Assembly (NCBI GenBank): GCA_045657185.1
Contig: JAZOSO010000116.1
Span: 1-14,327, forward strand
Reading direction: 5' to 3'
Length of the DNA: 14,327 bases
Origin: RGIG5270 sp045657185
GTDB lineage: Bacteria; Verrucomicrobiota; Lentisphaeria; Victivallales; Victivallaceae
Positions 1-7,762 of the stretch are shown piece after piece. Both the position numbers and the translations under genes were made by a program. The stretch's first letter is position 1, and each line of letters begins with the position of its first letter. The notes under the pieces are model-generated. The model did not search any database, was not told the DNA's origin, and was given only the letters and a program-made list of their open reading frames with translations.

Positions 1-87
1 TTCCCATGGGGAACATACCTTGTCTTTATAAGCATCGTAGATCATCTGTCGGCATTCTTGATACAATTCCTTTTCTTTTTGTGTCAT
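1..87 (-). CDS. N-terminus of an unrecognised protein, cut by the window edge
   Basis: An open frame starts with ATG at 87 and runs off the left edge without a stop, giving 29 residues that begin MTQKEKELYQECRQMIYDAY. It starts 37 bp after the transposase stop on the same strand, with a purine-rich GGAAAG about 12 bp before the ATG as a weak ribosome binding site. The peptide is charged and helix-like, consistent with a cytoplasmic protein start, but too short to place in a family. It could be a passenger gene within the insertion sequence, since some IS1595-family elements carry extra genes, or the host gene next to it. A chance open frame is possible. Confidence 0.4.
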   Translation of the reverse strand, partial: MTQKEKELYQECRQMIYDAYKDKVCSPWE

Positions 88-124
88 TTTCTTTCAACGC
101 TTTCCTTTTTTGAAAAATATTATT

Positions 125-1171
125 TTATGATACCAATGGCAATACAGGTTTCCTTGAAATTTCCGAAGTATATAAACGGAAATTATGACTCGTTGAAGAA
201 TTAAGGATGTTTCTTTCCAGTGATTCTTCACTTAACTCTTTATTCATTTGCATCCAAGCATACCAAACAAGATAGTTGTTCAAGTGCTTGGTACTAACAC
301 CTTGAAACGGACGCATAAACGATTTCAAACGGCTGTGAAATGCGTTGATATGCTGAATATGGTAAATCCCTTTGAAAGTTCTCTGTTCAGTTTTGATCTG
401 AATAAGTTCAATGTTATTTTCTCTTGCAAATCTACGGTAAGAACTTTCTTTATCAGTAACAAGTACAGAAGATTCAGCAATACGGTTATTCAAAACGGCT
501 TTTACTTTATCGGTTGAAGTTTTTCCGGTTCCAGAAACAAGAGCAACAATGCCATTGTTGCGATCAACGGCACAAGGCACACATACTTGATTATGACTTA
601 ATCCACGCTGTTTGGCTGAACTTCCTCGTTTCTTTGCTCTGCGTGGCATAACAAATCCATCCTTACTGTGATTGCCCTTGTAACTCAAAGGAAAAAATGT
701 TTCATCAGCTTCAACTATACCGGAAAGTTTCTGCTTGATTTCTGTAATGTTCTGCAATGCTCCAAGGATTTTATGACGCCAGTAAAAGGCAGTAGCGTTA
801 GAAATGCCACACTTTGAAGCGGATTTGCGAACACTTAACCCCATCATCATACATTCAATGTATTCTTGCCATACATTTAGTCCATATTTGCTTCTCAAGG
901 CAATGGTGTTTGTCGTATTGGAAAAGTATTTGCCACATTCTTTGCATTTGTAGTTCTGCAAGCCGTTACGCTTGCCGTTTCTTACGGCTGAATGAGAATT
1001 GCAATGAGGGCAAACGATACCGTTTTTAAAACGGTTTTTGCCGATAAGGTCATTGAAAGAAACATTGGATTCCACATTTTCACTGATATAAAGTTGCTCC
1101 ATGAAAGAATGAAATTCTTCTTCTGTGAAATTTCTTACGATTTCCAATGCTTTTTCAATGTTTGTTGTCAT
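125..1171 (-). CDS. IS1595-family (ISXO2-like) transposase
   Basis: A 348-residue DDE-type transposase that would cut and join the insertion sequence ends. An N-terminal zinc ribbon is visible with C54-x2-C57 (CPHC) and C76-x2-C79 (CKEC). A helix-turn-helix-like stretch follows at about 108-135 (GLSVRKSASKCGISNATAFY). The ISXO2-like catalytic domain has D156 in VEADETFF and D240 in LVTDKESSY. A third position, probably N276, lies in HIQHINAFHSRLK, matching the DDN variant seen in part of the family. The GVSTKHLNNYLVWY segment after it is also typical. Length and motifs are complete, with no frameshift, so the enzyme may be active. The start at 1171 is preceded by AAGAAG and by a promoter-like pair of hexamers inside the element. 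Confidence 0.9.
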   Translation of the reverse strand: MTTNIEKALEIVRNFTEEEFHSFMEQLYISENVESNVSFNDLIGKNRFKNGIVCPHCNSHSAVRNGKRNGLQNYKCKECGKYFSNTTNTIALRSKYGLNVWQEYIECMMMGLSVRKSASKCGISNATAFYWRHKILGALQNITEIKQKLSGIVEADETFFPLSYKGNHSKDGFVMPRRAKKRGSSAKQRGLSHNQVCVPCAVDRNNGIVALVSGTGKTSTDKVKAVLNNRIAESSVLVTDKESSYRRFARENNIELIQIKTEQRTFKGIYHIQHINAFHSRLKSFMRPFQGVSTKHLNNYLVWYAWMQMNKELSEESLERNILNSSTSHNFRLYTSEISRKPVLPLVS

Positions 1172-1193
1172 ATAGTTCTTCTTTGTGAAAACT

Positions 1194-1221
1194 AATATAA
1201 CAAATATCTTGTAAAAATCAA
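1194..1221 (-). promoter_or_regulatory. Candidate promoter of the transposase gene
   Basis: On the minus strand TTGATT (1216-1221) and TATATT (1194-1199) are separated by 16 bp, ending 22 bp before the transposase ATG. The fit to a sigma-70-type promoter is good, but the surrounding DNA is AT-rich, which raises the chance-match rate. Confidence 0.45.
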
Positions 1222-1244
1222 ATGAAATCCATTAAAAAATCAGT

Positions 1245-1261
1245 CTATGTTTAGAACACAG
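1245..1261. repeat. Hairpin at the proposed insertion-sequence end
   Basis: CTATGTT (1245-1251) pairs with AACACAG (1255-1261), giving a 7-bp stem with one G-T pair and a 3-nt loop. On the minus strand it is followed, after five bases, by TTTTTT (1234-1239). It therefore might also stop transcription coming from the pilin-like operon upstream, protecting the insertion sequence from readthrough. It lies inside the candidate IS terminal sequence, so either role or both are possible. Confidence 0.3.
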
Positions 1262-1338
1262 CCTTTGCAAAAAAGTTTTTCTCTTCTCCCCCTGCAGCAA
1301 ATCAGTCATGTTCAATATAAAATATCAGATTACGGCTG

Positions 1339-2073
1339 TTATTTATTGCTGTTGATTTTTGCGAGAGTGCCGCCGAATTGGACGTTCCAGATGGCGGGAT
1401 AGCCGTTCAGCATCCAGACGGTTGAGGTCTGTTCGGCGTGACCGTCAGCGTAGAGACTGTTGACCATCTTGCCGTTATGTGCGCCGTTGTCGCCGATGGC
1501 GAGAGATTTTTTATCAGAAAAGAAGTGCATCTGGTCGGCTGTTTCATACAAATCTGTTTCGCTGTTGGGTTTGAAGCTGCTCCATTTTTCAGTGATGATA
1601 ATTGTATCGTTGGTTTTGGGATTGTGGCGGGTGATTTTGAGCCACGGACGACGGGCGTCATTATATGTATTGGGAGTGCCTTCGGGGCCCATATAACCAA
1701 TCCAGCTGTTGTAAGCATAACTGCAATAGCCGTCACGGTTGTTTTTTGCAATTTGAGTTTTATCAGCCGGACATTTGAAGCTCATAAGGTTGGTTTTACC
1801 TTCATTGTTCTTTTTGAGATAACCGGCATCAATCAGGTATTTGTACCAGATTCTGCCGCCGATTTTGTTGGTAGAGAGCATGTAATCGCGGCTGACGGAG
1901 GTATATTTGCTCCATGCAAAGTGAATTTGTTTCAAATTGTTGAGACAGGCAACACCTCTGGCACGCTCGCGGGCTTTGTTCAAAGCCGGCATAAGCAATG
2001 CCGCAAGAATGGCGATAATAGCAATAACAATCAAAAGTTCAATCAGAGTGAATTTTTTCAATTTATTTTTCAT
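1339..2073 (-). CDS. Type IV pilin-like (pseudopilin) protein with prepilin N-terminal motif
   Basis: A 244-residue protein with a class III prepilin signal: a short basic leader MKNKLKK, then FTLIELLIVIAIIAILAA, the hydrophobic helix that anchors and assembles pilins and type II secretion pseudopilins. The conserved Glu at position +5 is present. The residue before the expected cleavage site is Lys, not the usual Gly. The globular part ends with H-x10-DG in 'HNGKMVNSLYADGH', close to the 'H-X9-DG' C-terminal domain described for PVC-group pilin-like proteins. Its ATG overlaps the stop of the upstream membrane-protein gene (ATGA), and AGGAAAGGG provides a ribosome binding site, so translation is probably coupled. 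Likely exported and surface or periplasm exposed; the actual role is unknown. Confidence 0.85.
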   Translation of the reverse strand: MKNKLKKFTLIELLIVIAIIAILAALLMPALNKARERARGVACLNNLKQIHFAWSKYTSVSRDYMLSTNKIGGRIWYKYLIDAGYLKKNNEGKTNLMSFKCPADKTQIAKNNRDGYCSYAYNSWIGYMGPEGTPNTYNDARRPWLKITRHNPKTNDTIIITEKWSSFKPNSETDLYETADQMHFFSDKKSLAIGDNGAHNGKMVNSLYADGHAEQTSTVWMLNGYPAIWNVQFGGTLAKINSNK

Positions 2074-3911
2074 AAATTTTCCCTTTCCTGCTTATCGGAT
2101 TTAAATTTTTTTATCAGACGGTTTAATCTTTCATTACATTTTTTTACGAGATTGAACATTTCTTTTGAATTTGATACTGCAGTCTGCGTAACTATGAAAC
2201 TTGAATTCTCATATTCATTCAAAAGAGAAGTATTCAATTCTCCTGATATTCTTACTGTTTCACAAATTTTGCGCACAGCATCATAAATGCTTTTTTTGCT
2301 GAAATACATAAACGGTGTCTTCTTGTAAACATGACGCCAGAATTCACCCGGAACTTCAGGCGGCGGAAACGGCAGAGGTGCATTATCAAAAAGTTTCTCC
2401 TCAATCAGATTAAGCACGACAAATTGACGCAAAAATGACATATCGGAATTACGCTTGATTGCAGAAAGATTTTTCAAAATCTCATTCCGCGCTGCGGCAT
2501 CGGCAACAGGATATTTTTCAAGCACATCCGCCAGACGGAAAAACTCATTTGTCCAAAGAAAATACACTTCAGATACGGCTGAAGACTGCAGCCAAATTAT
2601 AAGTTTGGTATATTTTGCAATATCAGCAAAATAAAGTGTTGTATTTTTAGAATTTGCATTTTTTTGCAGACGCTCATACATTTTATTGCACAAATTTATT
2701 ACCGCATTGAGGTCATTTATATCGCCTCTTACTTCCACCCATTCTGCAGGAACAGCCAGATTTCCATGCTCGAAAATCTTTTCCAATTCTTTATCGGTCA
2801 GAGTTTTTGCACTTTTGCGGATATCTTCAATTGCATTATCAGATACATTGTTATAAGCATACAAATCCACCAAAGCTGAAGGCATACCGCAGGTCTTCAA
2901 AGCAGTTTTGCTCTTTTCATATTTGCATGAACCGACGATGAAAAGTATCAGTGTCGGTACGCCGATGAGCAGTAACGGCCAGCCGACCAGCACACCGCCG
3001 ATACCGAGACCGTGACCCCAGCGGTGAACTTTGTCATAATGCCGCTGGCGTTTGAGGGTGGATTCAAGAAATGCTGAATTTTTTGTCTGCGTACAGACAT
3101 TGTAAGCGTAACGGTGACGGATGATTGCCAGAGCCGCCAATTTCATTTTCTGCGCCATAACTATAAATGATATTACTGTTATGAAAAATGACAAAACCAG
3201 CAGTCCGATAAAAAGCCAGCCGAGAATATTTTCCCATAATGCATCATGCCATTTGCCGTTCAGCAAAGAATAACTCCACGGCAGAATAAGTATGGCATAA
3301 ATTGAGCAACTCAAAATAATTGCTGAGGTGCTGTAAAAATAGGCTGCAACTTTGCCCGTTTTCATGGAATAATTGGTCAATGAGCGCAGTTTATTTGTCA
3401 GCGGCAGCCACATGCAGTAATTCCATCCGAAGCGGAAAAATGGAATATAGGTCAGCATTATCCGCCAGCCGGGAGTAATTTTGTACTGCGACTTGGGAAC
3501 GACTCGCCACAGACGGTAAGCAAATATCCATGTAAAATAACAGGTGCTGAAAAATCCCGCAAATGACAGAAAGCCGAATATCCCCATTACGCCGTAGTGA
3601 AACAGAAACTCTCTGACTTCACTGTTGAATAAACCTCCGAGATAGGTCAGGAGCGGTACCAGCCACACAGCAAGAGATATCATAAGATAGATAAATTCCC
3701 GTTTTAATGCGCCGATATTGTAACGCCAGCGGGAAGTGAGATGTCCTAAAATGGCATTGAAATCTGTTTCAAGAAGCATACGGTAATTGCCGTCAAATCT
3801 GTCTTTGACCAAAGTACGGGAATTTATTTCCCCGTCAATCAGTTTGGCAATTACAGTCCGCTCCTCCATCGGACCGAATTCTCTCTCATTGTGCTTGTGA
3901 TACCAGGACAT
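2070..3911 (-). CDS. Multi-pass membrane protein with N-terminal GYF_2-like domain
   Basis: A 613-residue protein of unknown function. Residues 1-50 (SWYHKHNEREFGPMEERTV, then a 'LIDGEINSRTLV' segment) resemble the GYF_2/DUF4339 domain: WY near the start, GP about ten residues later, then a 'dG.I...TLV' turn. In other proteins that module is presumed to bind peptides. About five hydrophobic segments follow, near 73-95, 105-133, 190-212, 228-253 and 303-328. A long soluble, helix-rich C-terminal region (about 330-613) has no motif I recognise. The GAGGAG ribosome binding site overlaps the proA stop codon, and the gene's own TGA overlaps the ATG of the pilin-like gene. The tight arrangement suggests a link to that pilin-like protein, which is inference only. 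Confidence 0.8.
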   Translation of the reverse strand: MSWYHKHNEREFGPMEERTVIAKLIDGEINSRTLVKDRFDGNYRMLLETDFNAILGHLTSRWRYNIGALKREFIYLMISLAVWLVPLLTYLGGLFNSEVREFLFHYGVMGIFGFLSFAGFFSTCYFTWIFAYRLWRVVPKSQYKITPGWRIMLTYIPFFRFGWNYCMWLPLTNKLRSLTNYSMKTGKVAAYFYSTSAIILSCSIYAILILPWSYSLLNGKWHDALWENILGWLFIGLLVLSFFITVISFIVMAQKMKLAALAIIRHRYAYNVCTQTKNSAFLESTLKRQRHYDKVHRWGHGLGIGGVLVGWPLLLIGVPTLILFIVGSCKYEKSKTALKTCGMPSALVDLYAYNNVSDNAIEDIRKSAKTLTDKELEKIFEHGNLAVPAEWVEVRGDINDLNAVINLCNKMYERLQKNANSKNTTLYFADIAKYTKLIIWLQSSAVSEVYFLWTNEFFRLADVLEKYPVADAAARNEILKNLSAIKRNSDMSFLRQFVVLNLIEEKLFDNAPLPFPPPEVPGEFWRHVYKKTPFMYFSKKSIYDAVRKICETVRISGELNTSLLNEYENSSFIVTQTAVSNSKEMFNLVKKCNERLNRLIKKFKSDKQERENL

Positions 3912-3923
3912 TTTTTGTGCTCC

Positions 3924-5192
3924 TCAGCGGATTTGACCGTCTCCGTGAATGATGTATTTGTAAATCGTAAGTTCTTTTGCGCCCATCGGACCGCGGGCGT
4001 GAAGTTTGTCGGTACTGATACCGATTTCTGCGCCCATACCGAATTCCCCGCCGTCGGTGAAGCGGGTTGAAGCATTGTGATAAACGCATGATGAGTCAAT
4101 CGCGGCAAAGAAAATATCGGCATTTTGCTGACATTCAGTAATGATGCTCTCGCTGTGTTTTGAGCTGAAATTATTGATATGGTCAATAGCATCATTGAGA
4201 TTTGCAACGATTTTAATATTCATGGCGTAATCAAGAAATTCGGTGTTGTAATCTGCTTCATCTGTTTCAATGCCGCTGAGAACTGAACGGACTTCAGCAT
4301 CGCCGTACATTTTGACTTTTGCACCGATTTTTTCAAAAAGGGCAGGGAGAAATTTTGCGGCAACTGCACGGTGAACGAGCAGACATTCAAGCGCATTGCA
4401 AGTACCGGGACGCTGACATTTTGCGTTTTCAACGATTTTCAACGCTTTATCCAAATCGGCACTTTCATCCACAAAAGTATGGCAGACACCTTTGTAATGT
4501 TTGATTACAGGAATAGTTGCATCACGCATGACTGCACGGATAAGACCTTCACCGCCGCGAGGAATGATGAGGTCAACATATTTATCCAGAGTAACCAGAA
4601 GTGAAACAGCCCGTCTGTCTGTCCACGGCAACAGCTGAACTGCGCCGTCGGGCAGACCGCATGATACACCTGCACGGTTCATTGCTGCTGCAATCGCCTG
4701 ATTGGAATTGAATGCTTCACTGCCGCCGCGCAAAAGTACGGTGTTTCCTGCCATAAGACAAATACCGCCTGCATCAGCAGTAACATTGGGACGGGATTCG
4801 TAAATAATACCGATTACACCGACGGGAACGGATATTTTTTCAATTTTCAAACCGTTGGGGCGTTCAGTTGTACTTAAAATTTTTCCGACGGGGTCGTCTT
4901 CAGCGGCGACAATTCTCAAACCGTCAGCCATTCCCTGAATGCGTTTGTCATCGAGAGCCAGACGGTCAAGCATAGCAGATGAGAGACCGTTATTTTTGCC
5001 GTTTTCAAGGTCAATGGCATTGGCGGCTTTGATTTTTGCCGCATCATCAAGAATTGCATCTGCCATGGCGTTGAGGAGTTTGCGTTTGTCTTCAGTTTTC
5101 ATAACTGCAAGCATACGGGAGGCGGAAACGGCTTTTTTGCCCATTTCCTCCAAAGCAGATTTCATATTTTCAAGTGAAAGTTCATTACTCAT
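3924..5192 (-). CDS. proA: Glutamate-5-semialdehyde dehydrogenase (gamma-glutamyl phosphate reductase)
   Basis: Second enzyme of proline biosynthesis: NADPH-dependent reduction of gamma-glutamyl phosphate to glutamate-5-semialdehyde in the cytoplasm. The protein has 422 residues, the usual length. Family signatures are plain: IYESRPNVTADAGG at 130-143, HYKGVCHTFVDE at 232-243, and the catalytic cysteine C265 in QRPGTCNALE. The C-terminal 'RFTDGGEFGMGAEIGISTDK' block matches ProA. ProA acts after glutamate 5-kinase (ProB), which is not in this window, so proB must be elsewhere. The ATG at 5192 has AAGGAAAA upstream and begins 14 bp after the preceding gene. It is the fourth gene of the lysA operon and probably depends on the lysA promoter. 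Confidence 0.95.
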   Translation of the reverse strand: MSNELSLENMKSALEEMGKKAVSASRMLAVMKTEDKRKLLNAMADAILDDAAKIKAANAIDLENGKNNGLSSAMLDRLALDDKRIQGMADGLRIVAAEDDPVGKILSTTERPNGLKIEKISVPVGVIGIIYESRPNVTADAGGICLMAGNTVLLRGGSEAFNSNQAIAAAMNRAGVSCGLPDGAVQLLPWTDRRAVSLLVTLDKYVDLIIPRGGEGLIRAVMRDATIPVIKHYKGVCHTFVDESADLDKALKIVENAKCQRPGTCNALECLLVHRAVAAKFLPALFEKIGAKVKMYGDAEVRSVLSGIETDEADYNTEFLDYAMNIKIVANLNDAIDHINNFSSKHSESIITECQQNADIFFAAIDSSCVYHNASTRFTDGGEFGMGAEIGISTDKLHARGPMGAKELTIYKYIIHGDGQIR

Positions 5193-5206
5193 AATAAGTT
5201 TTCCTT

Positions 5207-5890
5207 TTAGTTTATTACTGTACTTCTGATATGTTCACGCAGACGGTATGGGAGGTAATAAATTCTGACATTACCGTATTCAACAAAGTCAACTTTGAGA
5301 ACTGCGGAGCGTATAATGCTGTAAGTGGAATCATTTTTGAGATAATCATAAATGTATTTTTTTACTTCTTCTTTTTTAGCGTCAGAGAGTTCGTATCTGC
5401 CGATTTTGAGAGAAATAAAGTTGATATCAAGTTTGCCGTTTTCATATTTTAGTTTTGCCTGACCGTGACCGACAATGCACATTTTGCCGAATAAATCGCG
5501 GAGACGGACTTTGAATGAAAACACTCCATTGTCGTAATTGATTTTATAAAAATTATTTTTGCCGTCCTTCATTTTTGGTTTTGCGCCGGTAATGAGGTAG
5601 AGCAGACTGTCTGCATTTTCGGCAATGCGCATCAATGAGTGCATTTCGCGGTTACTGATTTTGAGTTCGCGCACATCGGTTTCTTTCTGACTTCGCATTG
5701 CCCGATAGAGAACGGTTTGGGTAATGCGTGCGCCTGCAAAATAATCAACATCACTTAATGCGGCAGATTTGAAATCCGGAGAAATTGAGACAAAAAGATA
5801 AAAGAACAAAGCCGCTGTCGAAAGTAAAAGTACTGCCAATACTGCAATAATCCACAAGATAATTTTTTTTGCTTTGCTTTTTTCTGCCAT
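5207..5890 (-). CDS. Single-pass membrane-anchored protein of unknown function
   Basis: A 227-residue protein with a lysine-rich N-terminus, one hydrophobic helix at about 10-34 (IILWIIAVLAVLLLSTAALF), then a soluble domain expected outside the cytoplasmic membrane. The soluble part has 'ELKISNREMHSLM', a 'GHGQAKLKYENGKLDINFISLKIG' beta-rich stretch and a 'DAKKEEVKKYIYDYL' helix. This layout loosely resembles YpmS/DUF2140-type anchored proteins, but I cannot claim homology. There is no lipobox and no catalytic motif that I recognise. The gene starts 3 bp after the tsaB stop and ends 14 bp before proA, so it is co-transcribed with both. The position gives no clear hint of function, because its neighbours serve unrelated pathways. 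Confidence 0.75.
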   Translation of the reverse strand: MAEKSKAKKIILWIIAVLAVLLLSTAALFFYLFVSISPDFKSAALSDVDYFAGARITQTVLYRAMRSQKETDVRELKISNREMHSLMRIAENADSLLYLITGAKPKMKDGKNNFYKINYDNGVFSFKVRLRDLFGKMCIVGHGQAKLKYENGKLDINFISLKIGRYELSDAKKEEVKKYIYDYLKNDSTYSIIRSAVLKVDFVEYGNVRIYYLPYRLREHIRSTVIN

Positions 5891-5893
5891 TTT

Positions 5894-6532
5894 TTACTCC
5901 TTTGCTCCTGCTACTGACGGGCGGATGTAGATAAGATTGGTTAAATTGTTGTCAAAAACATTTTCTGATTGAAAAAAAGCATCTGTATCAAGGGCAGGGG
6001 CCCATTTTATTTCAGAAAAAATTTCCTGCGGTACGATGAGTTCAACTGCTTTTTTGTCATATTCCATGGCGGCAAATGTTTCAAATTTATTCTCCCGGAA
6101 ATATTCTTTTGCCTGTTCTTTGTTGAGAATTGCATCTTTGCCGTTTTTCAAATCAAGCAGGATGATTTCTTTGTTGCGTCCGTCAAAAATTATACAGGCA
6201 TTTCCTTTCTGCAATCCTGCACTTGCGGCAATTGCTTCTGCACTCGGAACGGTGCGGGTCTGAACATCTTTGCCGTAAGTCAATCCCTGAACAAAAGAGG
6301 CGGCAATACGCATCCCGGTAAAACTTCCGGGGCCTGAACCGACAGTCCAGTGAGTGATATCTGCAAAATCAAGTCCGTGTGCTTTGAGATTGCTTTGCAG
6401 AAATTCCGCAAAAGATGCCGCATCGCGCCGCTGCATAAGTTTGCTGACTTCAAAAATTTTGTTTCCGTCTTTTTCAACAGCGAAAACAGCTTGAGGGCCT
6501 GAAAAATCCAATGCTGCATGAACTTTACTCAT
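5894..6532 (-). CDS. tsaB: tRNA threonylcarbamoyladenosine biosynthesis protein TsaB
   Basis: TsaB is the non-catalytic partner of TsaD in making t6A at position 37 of tRNAs that read ANN codons; with TsaE they transfer the threonylcarbamoyl group. The 212-residue length is normal. The ASKHA-fold N-terminus reads 'AALDFSG', a variant of the usual 'lAiDTS'. The family hallmark is at 65-75, GSGPGSFTGMR, followed by 'GLTYG'. The C-terminal half is divergent, as is common for TsaB. The gene begins 7 bp after lysA and ends 3 bp before the membrane-protein gene, so all three are on one transcript. TsaD and TsaE genes are not in the window. Confidence 0.93.
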   Translation of the reverse strand: MSKVHAALDFSGPQAVFAVEKDGNKIFEVSKLMQRRDAASFAEFLQSNLKAHGLDFADITHWTVGSGPGSFTGMRIAASFVQGLTYGKDVQTRTVPSAEAIAASAGLQKGNACIIFDGRNKEIILLDLKNGKDAILNKEQAKEYFRENKFETFAAMEYDKKAVELIVPQEIFSEIKWAPALDTDAFFQSENVFDNNLTNLIYIRPSVAGAKE

Positions 6533-6539
6533 TTTGACC

Positions 6540-7754
6540 TCACAATGCGTTTGATACGAGTTCTTTTACCAGTTCCGCATTGGTTTGAGCTTTGCGGACA
6601 AGTTTAAGTTCGCTGTTTTCCAGTACAGCTTCGGACGGCATCGGGCGCAGATTGTAAACACTGCCCATAGAGTAGCAGTAAGCTCCTGCATTTTGAATTT
6701 CCAGAATATCATATTCGCGGATTTCCGGCATCATGCGTTCTTCGGCAAAGCGGTCGCCGGTTTCACAGATATTGCCGCAGATATCGTATTTTTTCAGTTC
6801 TCCGTCGGGATTTGACAAATTAGTAATGTGGTGATATGCGTCATAAAGTACGGGACGGATGAGCTGCGGAAAACCTGAATTGCATCCGGCAATAGTGCGG
6901 GTGCGGTTTTTCTTGATAGTATTGACTTCAATGAGCAAATGGCCTGATTCAGCAACCATGTATTTGCCGGGTTCAAAATACATTTTGAGTTCTTTGCCGT
7001 ATGACTTGCAGAAATCTTCAAAAATGTTTACGATTTCTTTGCCCATGGCGATATAGTCAATGCGTTTTTCATCGGGCATATAGGGTACTTTGAAGCCGCC
7101 GCCGAAGTCCAGAAATTCAAGTTCGGGGAAGTTGGCGGGAGTTGCAATCTGCATGAGGTTGCGCATACTCTGATAAACGGATTCTGCTTTTTGCAGACCG
7201 CTGCCGGTATGTTCGTGGAGACCGACGACATGCAAACTGCCTTTTTTGACGATTTCCAGAACTTTGTTAACATCGTCAAGAAGAATGCCGAATTTGGTCA
7301 AATCGCCGGCAGTCATGGTTTTTTCACTGTCGCCGTCTTTGACATCGGGATTGAAACGCAGACAGACACGGCTGCCGGGATAGTTGGCGGCAACTTTTTC
7401 CAGACGGGAAAGTTCACCGATATTCATAACTACGCCGGTTGCATAGACTTCGGCAAATTCAGCGTCAGTCATGTTGTTGGCGGTGTAGATGATATCCTCT
7501 TTTTTGAAACCGAGTTCGAGAGCGAGAGCGACTTCGGCGGGGCTTACGGTGTCAAGTCCGCAGCCGATATCGCGGAGGGCTTTCAGAATGGCGATATTGT
7601 AGTTGGCTTTGAGTGCGTAGTGGATTTTCAGATTTTTGTACGGAATAAATTTGAAAAGTGAGCGGTAGCACTCTTTGATTTTGTCAATGTCATAAAGGAA
7701 GAGCGGAGTGCCGAATTTTTCGGCCGCATCGAGCATAATTTTATTTGAAATCAT
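6540..7754 (-). CDS. lysA: Diaminopimelate decarboxylase
   Basis: PLP-dependent decarboxylation of meso-diaminopimelate to L-lysine, the last step of lysine synthesis. The protein has 404 residues, with fold type III (alanine racemase-like) features. The Schiff-base lysine is K49 in HYALKAN. H182 lies in LHEHTGSG, and the phosphate-binding DFGGGF is at 216-221. EPGKY is at 261-265, and the active-site cysteine C330 is in CGNICETGD. 'GAYCYSMGSVYNLRP' near the C-terminus carries the substrate/PLP tyrosine region. Carboxynorspermidine decarboxylase is related, but the CGNICETGD block and length favour LysA. A strong AAGGAG lies 8 bases before the ATG. It is the first gene of a six-gene operon and has its own promoter; no lysine riboswitch fits in the short leader. 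Confidence 0.93.
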   Translation of the reverse strand: MISNKIMLDAAEKFGTPLFLYDIDKIKECYRSLFKFIPYKNLKIHYALKANYNIAILKALRDIGCGLDTVSPAEVALALELGFKKEDIIYTANNMTDAEFAEVYATGVVMNIGELSRLEKVAANYPGSRVCLRFNPDVKDGDSEKTMTAGDLTKFGILLDDVNKVLEIVKKGSLHVVGLHEHTGSGLQKAESVYQSMRNLMQIATPANFPELEFLDFGGGFKVPYMPDEKRIDYIAMGKEIVNIFEDFCKSYGKELKMYFEPGKYMVAESGHLLIEVNTIKKNRTRTIAGCNSGFPQLIRPVLYDAYHHITNLSNPDGELKKYDICGNICETGDRFAEERMMPEIREYDILEIQNAGAYCYSMGSVYNLRPMPSEAVLENSELKLVRKAQTNAELVKELVSNAL

Positions 7755-7762
7755 AATTAAAA

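Larger units (their letters stand above)
1..1263 (-). mobile_element. IS1595-family insertion sequence, left part outside the window
   Basis: The core is a full-length IS1595 (ISXO2-like) transposase gene on the minus strand. The proposed right boundary at 1263 is inferred. Read on the minus strand, the sequence there begins GGCTGTGTTCTAAACATAG, starting with GG as many IS1595-family ends do, and it sits 92 bp before the transposase start, a usual distance. The matching inverted end is not found in 1-124, so the element either extends past the left edge (perhaps including the ORF at 1-87) or is truncated. The next eight plus-strand bases, TTTGCAAA at 1264-1271, would be the target duplication if the boundary is right. 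Identity of the family is fairly secure; the exact end is not. Confidence 0.6.

Noticed and set aside
1438..2286. Long plus-strand open frame (282 residues) opposite the pilin-like gene
   Set aside because: It lies antisense to a gene with clear prepilin motifs, has a cysteine- and phenylalanine-rich non-family sequence, and shows no ribosome binding site or operon context.
7191..7661. Plus-strand open frame of 156 residues opposite lysA
   Set aside because: Shadow of lysA; similar antisense frames opposite ribBA (9417-9935), opposite the secreted protein (13164-13640) and opposite rsmI (8655-9221, minus) were rejected for the same reason.
6540..7754. Carboxynorspermidine decarboxylase as the identity of the PLP enzyme
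   Set aside because: The CGNICETGD and EPGKY blocks and the 404-residue length fit diaminopimelate decarboxylase better; no polyamine gene is adjacent.
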